Assembly (NCBI GenBank): GCA_030248215.1
Contig: JASANG010000397.1
Coordinates: 1-64,000 of the forward strand
Length of the DNA: 64,000 bases
DNA from: Enoplolaimus lenunculus
Taxonomy: Eukaryota; Nematoda; Enoplea; Enoplida; Thoracostomopsidae
Reading direction: 5' to 3'
In this document: positions 1 to 12,200 of the stretch, in pieces
Position numbering within the stretch: position 1 is the first letter of the stretch
Layout of the letters: each line of letters begins with the position of its first letter
Program-made: the position numbers and the translations under genes
Notes under the pieces: model-generated
Seen by the model: the letters and a program-made list of their open reading frames with translations, nothing else
What the model was told of the DNA's origin: nothing
Databases searched by the model: none

Positions 1-82
1 CATAGTACTAAATCAGCACAAGACGTGACAGCCCCCTCGGGCTCGAGCGTCAAGCTCCTATAGCAGAGTGGTGATCGTAAAC
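1..82 (+). mobile_element. SINE-A fragment (tRNA-like)
   Basis: Contains CTCGGGCTCGAGCGTCAAG and a tRNA A-box-like TAGCAGAGTGGTGATCGTAA. Other copies lie at 8711, 32130, 44535, 49675 and 52292. It ends 16 bp before exon 1, so it sits within the acceptor region. Confidence 0.75.
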
Positions 83-98
83 TGACTTACTGTTTCAG

Positions 99-222
99 AT
101 GTCCTGATGGTAGCGAAGTACGCGTTCATACAACGGCCACTATTAACATTATGGCACCAATGCAGCCATGCAGTCGGAAAGATCAAACGGAATGCAACGC
201 TGATTCGGGTGAAACTTGTATG
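99..222 (+). CDS. mua-3: Exon 1: end of an EGF-like region and first half of EGF module 1
   Basis: The acceptor is TGTTTCAG ending at 98 and the donor is ATG/GTAAGT. It enters in phase 2 (a single A completes a codon) and leaves in phase 0. The frame reads [10 protein letters not shown] first, probably the tail of an upstream EGF-like module. Then come three cysteines (PC, EC, TC) that pair with three more in exon 2. A second frame is also open, but only this one continues the cysteine pattern. Confidence 0.75.
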
Positions 223-3200
223 GTAAGTATTTGAATTATATTTAAATGTCGGTGAACTTTAAAAAAAGGCTTTTACACAAATTCCTCAACAGTTTTCAAA
301 AATATTACGATTTTGCACGTTTAGATTTAAGCTTAGGCTTTGGTTCTTCAGCTTAGTTTTAAGATTATACTTATTGTTAATTCAAAAAAATGTAAAATTA
401 TATTAATTTCGGGCCAATGCAAAGTACACGAGCGGAATATTATTATAAGCATATTACTAAGCCTAATCCTATGCCTAAGCCAAGCAAAAAAATAGTCTAA
501 AGCTTAAGCTTACTCTATTGCAGTCCCACTGAAAAACGTTATGCCCCTGATCTTTACATGGACCTAATTTGGGATATCACAAGAATTACAAATGTTATCC
601 AAGTGTTCGGACACTGCTTATTAGTAACAAATTGTCAATTCTATTTCAAGAACCAATATTTTATTTATATTTCGATACCTGCTTCGGCCATAGTGAACAA
701 CAGGAGCGGAACAGAAGAATTACAAGCATATTCCTAAGCCTAAGCCTAAGGCTAAGCATAAGCGCAAGGATGAGCATATTTCTTTGCCTAGCCTAAGCTT
801 AAGCCTAAATCCAAGCAAAAACAATGTCTAAAGGTTAACTCTATTGTAGTTCCACAGAAAAACATTCCGCCCCTGATCTTTACATGGATCCGTGCTTGCA
901 TCGTTTTATATTCCTCTGTATGCCGTTACTAGGTTTAGGTTAAATTGTTTTTTTTTCAGATTTTTGCCGGAGCTCCACGCTGCGTTTGCATCATGGGAAC
1001 CTACAGACCACCTGGTAAAGTAGCTTGCATTCCGTACCCACAACAACTCGAATGGTCAAACAAAAATGTCACAGATCAAGTAGAAAGCACACACGGGCCC
1101 TTGATATCCTGGTCGACTTACGACGATTTTGATGAATGCGATCCTGAGGTAAAGGATTAATTGTTAAGGTTGCGGTATACTTTTTGGAAATTTTAGTGCC
1201 ATCCGTCACCGTACGTCACCGGGGCATTTTCCGTGATGCTTATGTGGCGTTTACACCTAAAAATGGTTCGATTCTGAAAATATTTGCATATTTGACCATT
1301 TCAAACATCAACTGATCACTTCCATTCCTCCAGGCACCCAACTTGGGACCCTAAAATTTTGCTTGATTAACCTTTAGACTACACCTCAGTCGACGCTACA
1401 CCCAACTTTGGTTGTAGATTTATGTTTGCGATGAAAGTTAGGAATTGTGTCAAAAATACAAAATTGCTTAAATGCGTTCTGCTACACTAGCGATTCATTT
1501 CAGAGTTTATTTGAAAAATGTAGCTTAAAACTTGAAAACCGTTTAAAATAGCGTTATCCTAGCATACATCGCTGCATTTTTTTGGATAATAAATACGTTC
1601 CGATTCGGCTTAGTATCTCTCCAAATCGCAGGGGGTGTGGCGACAGCCCCTCTGAAAAACATATCGCAAAATTGACAAAAAACGTTCGTACTAGAAATTG
1701 CGTTTTGAAAACAGGAAAACAAAACATTTTTATGTTGCAAGTGAAAAAGTTCTCTCGATTCCGACATTTTCGTAGCGGCGGCGGGGGGATACGACAAGAT
1801 GTGTCCGTTCAACAATCAGCTACCGCATGACATCGCTGAGTATTTCTATTGCAGATTAGCGATTCGTGTTCAAAATTGCACGAAGTTTGCGTAACACATC
1901 GACATATTCAGTCATGTTTTTGTGACAATGGATATATTCGCAATTTACGAACTGGCGAATGCGATGGTGAGAGCCAGTTTTAAATTTCTGGTCAAAAGTG
2001 CAATTTTTTTGCAACTGCAAGTTTAGCATTAATATTCGAAACCCACCATTGCCCGTTTACGCAATCGCTTTGGCTTGAATGTAAGCTAAGCTTAGGTTTT
2101 AGCATTAGGCTTAGACTCACTCTTTAGGCTGACATCAGTACAGTATGAACCAGATTTATATATGGATCAGAGGTTCGAATCCGACAATACCATTGGGTTA
2201 ACGCGATGCATAAAATAGGTGGAAATCTGCGTCGCTTGTTTTAAAAAATTTTTTTCTCAGCAAGTTGCAACTGCAATTTGCAACTGCAATTTGCAACTGC
2301 AATTTGCAACTGCAATTTGCCACTGCAAATTTTGTGAAATGTTTTTGCAATAAAACTTTCACTTACGTATATTTTTTAAGTCATTTTTGTAATATTAATA
2401 ATTTAAATTAGTTTGTTTACAGAATGGATTATTGCACGTGAAACATCTACGCAATTTTTGGATTCCAACGTAACTTCAGATCGAATGGACGCTGTTGAAT
2501 ATTTCGACTCAACAAATTACACAGCTCAACGAGATTTAACTCAACTTTTGTTCGAATGTAACCCGACCGAGGTTCAAACGTGTACGATCCCTGAGTCAGT
2601 GTGCGTCCCTCATCGAGACACTCATGTGTGTCGATGTCAACCAGGATATGTGCTTGACGTATTTGGTGCTAAATGTGTTGGTATGTTTTCAATTGCTAAT
2701 TTATTATTTTCTAACGAAAAAAATATTTTTGAAAAATGTTTTTATTTTCCAACGAAAAAATGTTATTTTCTAACAAATGTTATTTTCTAACGAAAAAATG
2801 TTTTTATTTTCTAACGAAGAAATGTTTTTATTTTCTAACGAAAAAATGTTTTTATTTTCTAACGAAAAAATGTTTTTACTTTCTAACGAAAAAATGTTTT
2901 TATTTTCTAACGAAAAAATGTTTTTATTTTCTAACGAAAAAAATATTTTTGAAAAATGTTTTTATTTTCCAACGAAAAAATGTTATTTTCTAACAAATGT
3001 TATTTTCTAACGAAAAAATGTTTTTATTTTCTAACGAAGAAATGTTTTTATTTTCTAACGAAAAAATGTTTTTATTTTCTAACGAAAAAAATATTTTTGA
3101 AAAATGTTTTTATTTTCCAACGAAAAAATGTTTTTATTTTCTAACGAAAAAAAATATTTTTTAAAAATGCTTTTATTTTCTAACGAAAAAAATATTTTTT

Positions 3201-6200
3201 AAAAATGTTTTTATTTTCTAACGAAAAAATGTTTTTATTTTCTAACGAAAAAATGTTTTTATTGTCTAACGAAAAAATGTTTTTATTTTCTAACGAAAAA
3301 ATGTTTTTATTTTCTAACGAAAAAATGTTTTTATTTTCTAACGAAAAAAATATTTTTTATAAATGTTTTTATTTTCTAACGAAACGAAAAAATGTTTTTA
3401 TTTTCTATAACAAAAAAATGTTTTTATTTTCTAACGAAAAAATGTTTTTATTTTCTAACGAAAAAATGGTTTTGTGTTTTCAAATTTAACAATTAAAGGG
3501 GGCGCTCTGCTTTTGATGACGTCCGGCGCCGTCCGTCACCATGCGTCACTGTGCGACATCGTACGCTAGTACTGTATAGTGACAGACGGTGACGCACGGC
3601 GCCGGTCGGCGTCGCAGAGCGGCGTACGGGTGACGGGCGACGACGGACGTCATGAAAAGTATAACGCCATCCTTACTCCGGTGTTGTTATGCTATAAACT
3701 ACCTCGAAGTGGCAAAATGTTACTTTCGCAATGTACATGAACTGGAATTATAAATAGAATTGAAGAATCCAATAACTATTAATAGCGACTGACCTTCATC
3801 TTCAACTTAAGTGTTCACCAAAGCGGCCCATGTATAGAACAGTGCCGAAACAGTAGTATAAGCATATTCCTAAGCCTAAGCCTAAGCCTGCGCCTAAGTG
3901 TATAAATGAGACTATTTGTAAGCCTAAGCCTAAGACTAAGCAAAAAATTAGTCTAAAGCTTAAACTGACTCTATTATAGCCCTCCCGGAAAACGATCCGG
4001 CCCTGTTCTATACATTGGCCACCAAAGCAAGCAAGATTAGAATTAAGAAATGTCGCCATTAGTGATGGGCATCGGATATTTTTTCATATCCGGATATCCG
4101 GCAATTTTTGCCGGATATTTATCCGGATATCCGGATATCCGAAATGAAATTTTCCATGTCGGATATCCGAAACTCGATTTTGCATTTTTTGGGTTTAATA
4201 CTGGTCCAAATCTACAAGATCCGCTCTAGTCGTTGACTTATTGTATCGGAGCATAATGCCAATTTCAATCTTCATAACCTTGTCTGATGATTTCAATTAA
4301 ATTTTAACTTTTTTAAACTCTAATATATACTTTAACTTTTTGTTATTTTTATATGGACTGCTGTGGAAACAAACATGTATTTTCAACAGTTCAAAAATGT
4401 ACATTTTTTCATTACTGTGTAAAAGTGACGCGCCGAGTTGAATTGTGTCATTTTTGCGTTAGATGACTTGTTTAGCGCACCTAATTTACTACCAATTTTT
4501 TGCCACGTAGAAGTTGATGTGCTTTACCGTACAGTGCCGTACGTACGGACGGCGCCGGACGTCATCGGAAGTATAGTGCCATTTAGCTAATATTTATCTC
4601 AAACTCAAAAGACGAAGCGTTCGAACACTAAACTACGTTTCATACGCAAGATCCATTGCCGGATAGAGCTCATGACATGTATTCATTCAACAAGACCTAG
4701 GAAAAGAAATGTTCAATATGATACTGAATTATAACAACTTTTCCGGCAGTAGCTCTTATAACAACTTTTCCGGCAGTAGCTCTTATAACAACTTTTCCGG
4801 CAGTAGCTCTTATAACAACTTTTCCGGCAGTAGCTCTTATAACAACTTTTCCGGCAGTAGCTCTTAATTTTAGCAACGATATACAGCGAAAAAATAAAAC
4901 GTATTCACAAAAATCGTGAAGAAGTTTAGTTTTCTGACTGAGGTCTGAATGAATACAGAATTTCTTTGCGTCAGGTACCGTTTACTTTTAGCAGTGAAAC
5001 AATGCAAAGTATTACAAAACATTTTTTACACCATAGCATTTATGTCGGATATCCGGATACACGTTTCTTTTCGAATACATATCCGGATATTTTTCGTATC
5101 CGGATATCCAGTGTATATTTATAGTCTAATCATGTGTTCTTATATGTTATAAGAAACTTAATGGAATACATTGTTTTGAGTTTGTTTTTTTTCTCGCACA
5201 GGTATAAATTTAGTACATGACGGTGCGCGTTCAATGCAAAGACTTGGCTGGGTTAACTTTAAGATGAACTAAAAATATGAAGTTGTTATTCTGCTGATAA
5301 ATGTCTCGCTAATTTGAAGTTTTTTAAATACTGATATGTTTCAGTTAAGAAATCAAGATTTTAAATCAACATGGAACAATTATGCAAGAATGTGATTTAA
5401 TATTCTAAGTAAGGTTTGGAAAAAGTCCAGCTACTTTGGTGGTGAAATCATGCAAATTATTCCAAAAAATTTTTGGACAATAGCATTTCGGATATCCGTA
5501 TATCCGGATACCCGTTTCTTTTCAGATACATATCCGGATATTTTTCATATCCGGATATCCAGATATCCGGTGTCCATCTATAGTCGCCATGTGATTAGTA
5601 TTTAACTAATTTTAAAATTTCTAAAATGTTTAATATTTTAGAAATTTTAAATTTTAGCCCTACTGAACGAATGTATATCGAAGCAACACGACTGTGACCG
5701 CAACGCAATTTGTCTTGATAACGAATTAGGATACGAATGTTTGTGCAATTCTGGTTTTGTTGATATGTCGTTTATGCCTCAAATTCGTCCAGGCCGAAAA
5801 TGTGTCAAATGTAAATTAAAATTACGTGAAATTTGCTGGTTACAAATTTATAGTTACTAATTGTAATTTGTAAGTATGTGAGACATGCTTGTCCTGGTGC
5901 ATATGCAATATATGCAAAGTACATTGTGTCGACTGGAACAGCAGTCGGAAAGGCGGGCTACGTGGTGCAGTGGTTACAGTACTTGCCTCAGAATTTTAAG
6001 GCAGCTAGTTCAAACCACCCGTACTTCGCTTTTCTAACTACTTAATTAAAAGGTCTGAAGTCTCGGTTGTTGTTGTTGTTGTTCAATCACCAAGTCGCCT
6101 CAATTAATGCTATGTGAATACAGTAATCGTTTGCTGTGAGGTTGAAAATTATGAAACGTACGTGGTCTCGCAACTTTAATCAGTGAGCTACGCAAAGCAA

Positions 6201-9200
6201 AAACCTGCTTCCGCATATACTAATGACTCTAAATATTTCTAGTTTGGATGAATCTAAATATTGTTAGTTTGGCACTACTGCGGTGTCACGTTCACCTCTT
6301 ACGTCCCCCAATCGATACCGCTAAGTAAATATAGTTTAATGCAGAACCATATAGAACTCTTAAAAAAATTTTGCTGTTTTGTTGGTAAGATTCGAGCTCA
6401 TGGCGTACGGATTGCGGTTCCGCCATAATAAGCACTGTTCTACGCGAAACCCTGGAAATATTTGTATACACCCAATCCCCTGCGGATCCGCCCTTGCAGC
6501 CATGTTTAAATAACTTTTGACAAATATAAAAGTTTCAAAATTTTGAAATATTTTCAAACTCTGTTACTTTTTCAACTTTCCAGTTTTAAGTCTTGTTTTT
6601 CTTAAATAATCAAAATTGTTCAAATTCAGTTTTACAGTTCAACATTCAAGGGAGAAGGTGCTAAATGATTTCTGGGCCGGGGGCGAGACGAAACATAGAG
6701 AAAAAGCTGACCCCCCCACGCCGTTCTCTACGTACGAGCCGGCAGAAGTTGCAATGATTGCAATTTTATTGCAGTATTTGATGAATGTGCATTCAGTGAC
6801 GTGCATGACTGCTCAGAACACGCAGATTGCATTGATTCTGCGAACGGATATGTGTGCCAATGCTGGCCAGGGTATGCAGATGTATCCGAGGATGTGCTGA
6901 GAAAACCAGGCAGAAAATGCGTCAAAGGTAAGCAAACAAAAGCCCTAGTCACACGTGCAAGTTTTCGCTGCAAGAACTTGCAACTTCAACTTGCTCTTGC
7001 AAGTTTTGTTCAAAATCACGTACAAAAAACTTGCAGCTGCGAATCATTCATTAAAACTCATAGCTAGGAATTTTGCTAACATGTGTGAATAACCATGCAA
7101 CTTCAATGAATTGACTGTATCCGTTTTCTCATTGGCTGGTAAAAAAATGCAAGTTCTGCGTGCAATTTGCAGCAGCAAGTTCTCGCAGCACAAACTTACA
7201 CGTGTGAATAGGGCTAAACAGTTCGATGCAAAATGCGGCCATGCTGCTGTTTAAATTGTTTTTAACAATTTCTTAAAAAATAACAGCCTTCTCAGAATAT
7301 TGGTGATAATGAATAACTGAAAAACTCATTCATGAGAAAGGCTGTGTCGACAATTATACAGAAATGTCGATTTCTCTAAATTTTGTTCTGAAATTTAACT
7401 AAAAGTTATTTTTCTGTTTCAGAGTTCAACGAATGTAAACATCCGGAAACCAACGATTGTAGTCGATTTGCAAATTGTCTCGACTCAATTGATGGATACG
7501 TCTGCTCGTGTCGACTCGGGTTCATTGACGTCTCGAGTTTTGCTCAATTGGCAAGCGGCCGCGTTTGCGCTCAATGTAAGTCACATCAATGACATCGAAT
7601 GCAACCTAAAGTTTAAAACAAGCATTATTTTTAATTTTAGGTAAACTTTTCACTTTTACCAATTTTTATTATTACTTTATCAGGTTATTATTGTTTTTCT
7701 AAATCTTGAAGTTAATATTCGCAAAGCATTTAAGAACTAAGCCTAAGCCTAAGCCTAAGCCTACGCAAAAAATTATTCTGAAGCTTAAGTTTCTACTAAA
7801 GTCCTGCGAAAAAAAATGGTTCGTCCTCCAAAGTAACGTAGGCCAACTAAAATTCATTTCTTCAAGTACTACAGCAGACCTGTACAATAGAAAAAATGAT
7901 GAGTCAAATTGACTCTCTCCGAAACAGGCTTTTCGGGACTACACAAACTGAGTCAAGTTCAACTCCGCCAGAACCAAACGCGCAACTCAGTGAGTCGAAT
8001 TTAACTCTGGCGGAGTCGAATTTGACTCAATTTGTGGCGCAAAAAGCCTATTTCGGAGAGAGTCAATTTGACTCCGCATCTTTTGCAGTGTATATTTGAT
8101 TGAAATTTAAAATTAAAATTTCAGTTGAAGGCACTTGTCAAAACACCAATCATCATTGTAATTCAGTATTCGCTCAATGTATCGAAAAAGCCAATTTCAG
8201 AGAGAGAGTCAATTTGACTCCGCATCTTTTGCAGTGTATATTTGATTGAAATTTAAAATTAAAATTTCAGTTGAAGGCACTTGTCAAAACACCAATCATC
8301 ATTGTAATTCAGTATTGGCTCAATGTATCGAAAAAGCCTATTTCGAAGAGAGTCAATTTGACTCCGCATCTTTTGCAGTGTATATTTGATTGAAATTTAA
8401 AATTAAAATTTCAGTTGAAGGCACTTGTCAAAACACCAATCATCATTGTAATTCAGTGTTCGCTCAATGTATCAATATTTCACCGACTGGTTATCAATGC
8501 GAATGCAAAACTGGTTGGACAGATTCGGCCCCAGAAACGCCTGGGGTTCATTGTGTTCCACGTAAGTTATTTGTCGGATATGAAATAATGCAATTTTTAA
8601 TGTATTACTTATGTATTTTGAGTATGTTTAGCTATGAGCAACACTTCTGGCGCAATTGAAGATACAAGAAGAGTTTTATTACAGATAGTAAACTGAAAAT
8701 TTTTCGCTTTACCCTTTATCACATGAATATTTTCTGTTTCATCTGAGACCTACTTTTATGCTAGGATTCGAACTCCAGTGATTGGAATGGGAGGCGTTTC
8801 TATCACCACTCAGCTATAAGAGCTTGACGCTCGAGCCCGAGGGGGCTCTCACGTCTTGTGGTGATTAGTACTATGTATACGTGTTGCAAATGTTAAACAC
8901 TGTGCGATATATTATATAAAGTATATACACTGCGCTTAGTTGCCCATAGTCAACTCTATGTGAGAAGGGGTTAAAGCAAGACGTATTTGCTGATCAATGG
9001 TCTGAATATGCAGGCTCTTGTACACCCGCTACATTTAAGATTAAGGCTTTGGCTTAAAGGAAAGTCTTAGTCAGCGCAACAGTGGATGATTTATACAAGA
9101 GTGTGCAACTGGAAACATTACTATATTCTATACAGAAAACAATGTACCCTGCACACGATGCGATTTGGCCTACCCCCCGCTATTTACGAGGTAGGGGGCG

Positions 9201-12200
9201 TTGCACTAATATTTCGAATTTTAGCTAAATTCAATCCGATTATAGTTATACTTAATTCCTATATTTACTATGTCGTTGAAACGAATCGGACAAAAATGCA
9301 ACGAGTGCTGGGTACATTTTGTACCACACTGAGTCTAAGTAATTGCATACTCTTGCGCGAGGTGGACATCGTCCAATCTTGGTCGATGGTTTACGATTTG
9401 AGTTAATTAAAGTCTTCCAACACCTAAGCTTAATCCTGGCTTTAAGCCTAAAGGATCAAAACAGCTAATTAATTCGACTGTCCTTGAAGTTTAGTTTTTG
9501 TGGTCCTTCAAAAACGACCCAAAATTCGCATCAGTATTGCGTACGTCTCGAAACGAAATCATCTGCCGTGCATTCTTGATGCATATTTGACCCAGTTATT
9601 TTTCAATAGCAACTCCTCGTATTCTCAATGATTCTGAGAGAACGATTTTGCTAAACGTTTGCAGTTTTCTAATTTTTGTCAGAAAAAAATGATAACATTT
9701 TTTTGACAAAAATTGAAAACTGCAACGTTTATGCAGATAAAGTTGTCATAAAATTTTTTTTTACCATTTTAAATTTGAGTAATTATTATCTCAAATGACG
9801 TGTGTAAGAAGCAAAGTTTCACACGTTTATGGTGTCAGCGATCGAGAAAAATTTTGAGTTCACAAGTAATTCTCATGAAATGCAGACGGTTAGTCAGCGC
9901 TAGAGTGGGCTGACAATGTAAAACATGACCTCATTTGAAGATGACAAAAGACAAAATATTTTTTGACACAAAGCAGAAAGACAAGATATCACTTTGATGC
10001 AAACATTTACCACCAATTTTTGAGGGAAAATGTGTGTGTGATTTTTCAAGTCAAAATATATCGAAAACAAAACTACAAAATAAATACAAAAAAAGTAACA
10101 AAACATATACAAATTGAGATAAAAAAAATGAATAAACAATAGAAAGTCAAAGAAAACTGCGAACAATGTTTGTCAAACCACAAATATTATGGTAAAAGCC
10201 TCACAGGTGAGTCTAATGGGTGGGGCACTCAGGCGTAAGCTCCCATCAGGAATCAGAAGTAAATAATTTTGTGGTAAGATTTAAAGTAGAGTAAAAATTG
10301 TGTTTGGCTTTTCGTTCGCGAAGATTTTTTTACTAATATATATCGCGTACCATCGACAAAAATTACTGTTTCCTGCACTGGCGCAACGCAGGCGTCCAAA
10401 CTGCCAAAAACTATCAAACCTGTTGTTTAAACTAAAGACGGTCAAATTTTAAAATATTCTCTGAAACTATGTCAATGAGTAATTTGAAATTTAAGTCAAA
10501 AATTGTTTAAGCGACGAAAAGATGGGATCAGAACGTTTACAAACGGCTTGAAAAGTTTAACTTTAATATTTTGAACATTTTTCATGTTTTTGAAATAATC
10601 TCTTATCCTTGAAAGAATTAGAATTTTTGTTGTCAGATTTCGAGGTAACTAACTTTTATCCTTAAAAGAATTATAATTTATGTTGTCAGATTTTGAGGTA
10701 ACTAACTTTTATCCTTAAAAGAATTAGAATTTTTGTTGTCAGATTTTGAGGTAACTAACTTTTATCCTTAAAAGAATTAGAATTTATGTTGTCAGATTTT
10801 GAGGTACTTAACTTTTATCCTTAAAAGAATTAGAATTTATGTTGTCAGATTTTGAGGTAACTAACTTTTATCCTTAAAAGAATTAGAATTTATGTTGTCA
10901 GATTTTGAGGTAACTAACTTTTATCCTTAAAAGAATTAGAATTTATGTTGTCAGATTTTGAGGTAACTAACTTTTATCCTTAAAAGAATTAGAATTTATG
11001 TTGTCAGATTTTGAGGTAACTAACTTTTATCCTTAAAAGAATTAGAATTTTTGTTGTCAGATTTTGAGGTAACTAACTTTTATCCTTAAAAGAATTAGAA
11101 TTTATGTTGTCAGATTTTGAGGTAACTAACTTTTATCCTTAAAAGAATTAGAATTTATGTTGTCAGATTTTGAGGTAACTAACTTTTATCCTTAAAAGAA
11201 TTAGAATTTTTGTTGTCAGATTTTGAGGTAACTAGCTTTTATCCTTAAAAGAATTAGAATTTTTGTTGTCAGATTTTGAGGTAACTAACTTTTATTCTTA
11301 ATAGAATTAGTTTCACCGCCTGTTTTAACTATTAATCAAGTTTTAAGACCACTCTTGAGTTAAGTTGAGATTTTACTTAAATTTTGTAAGATTTAATTTT
11401 AAGTCAAATGTTTTAATAATGATTTCTGTTTGCCATACTTAATATTCAAATGTAAATTTTTTTGAAACATTCGACTTTTTTCCATCTCCTTGGGAGCGCA
11501 AAAAATCTTGTCGAAAATTTACATAACTTTTGTATCTTTCGATGCAGCTTGCGAAGCGACAGTCGCGCTGTGTTAAATTTTGCGCGACTGGACAAAATCG
11601 TTCGTGAGTTACAGTGAAACGACGGAAAAGACTTCCCGTTTTACCACGTCTTCATTGCCGCTTTTAGGGACTGCTTGTTAATAATGATTTCTGTTTGCCA
11701 AACTAATTGAACACAGAAGAAACTTGTATTAATTTAAATAAACATAGTTATCCTGATTTCACCATGTAATTAACATCACCAAGAGTGCATAATCGCTATT
11801 TTACAAGAGTGTGCAACTGGGCACATTCTGTGTAGAAAAGAATGTACCTGGCACGCGTTGCGTTTTTGTCCTTCCCTTTTTATTTAGAGGGGGTGCAACC
11901 GGTGCGAACCATGACACTTAGAGGTATTTATTTGATAGCGACCGTCCCTCTACGCAAGAGGGTCGGCCAAAAACGGAAAATGCGGTGGTACATTTTGTTT
12001 CATGCGGAACCCCAAGAGTTCCACGCTCTTATATCATGCACTCACTGTAAATTCCAAGTAGATTTTACATCAGAATGAGTTGAATCCACTCAGAAGCACG
12101 AGCTCTGAATTAGGTGTTTCAGAACTCAGAATTCTGAATTGGATTAACTCATTCTGAGTTAATTAATCAACTCACCCGGAATTAAATAAGCTCAGAGTCA

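Noticed and set aside
2736-3489. Phe/Lys-rich open frames after exon 4
   Set aside because: Low-complexity translation of the 23-bp minisatellite; no start context or splice logic.
8125-8330. Two extra copies of exon 8 as real exons
   Set aside because: They break off after three cysteines, lack donors and run into MITE sequence; using them would disrupt the module.
9900-10166. Minus-strand 88-codon Phe-rich frame as a membrane protein
   Set aside because: AT-rich low-complexity sequence gives Phe/Tyr-rich frames; no signal or conservation to support it.
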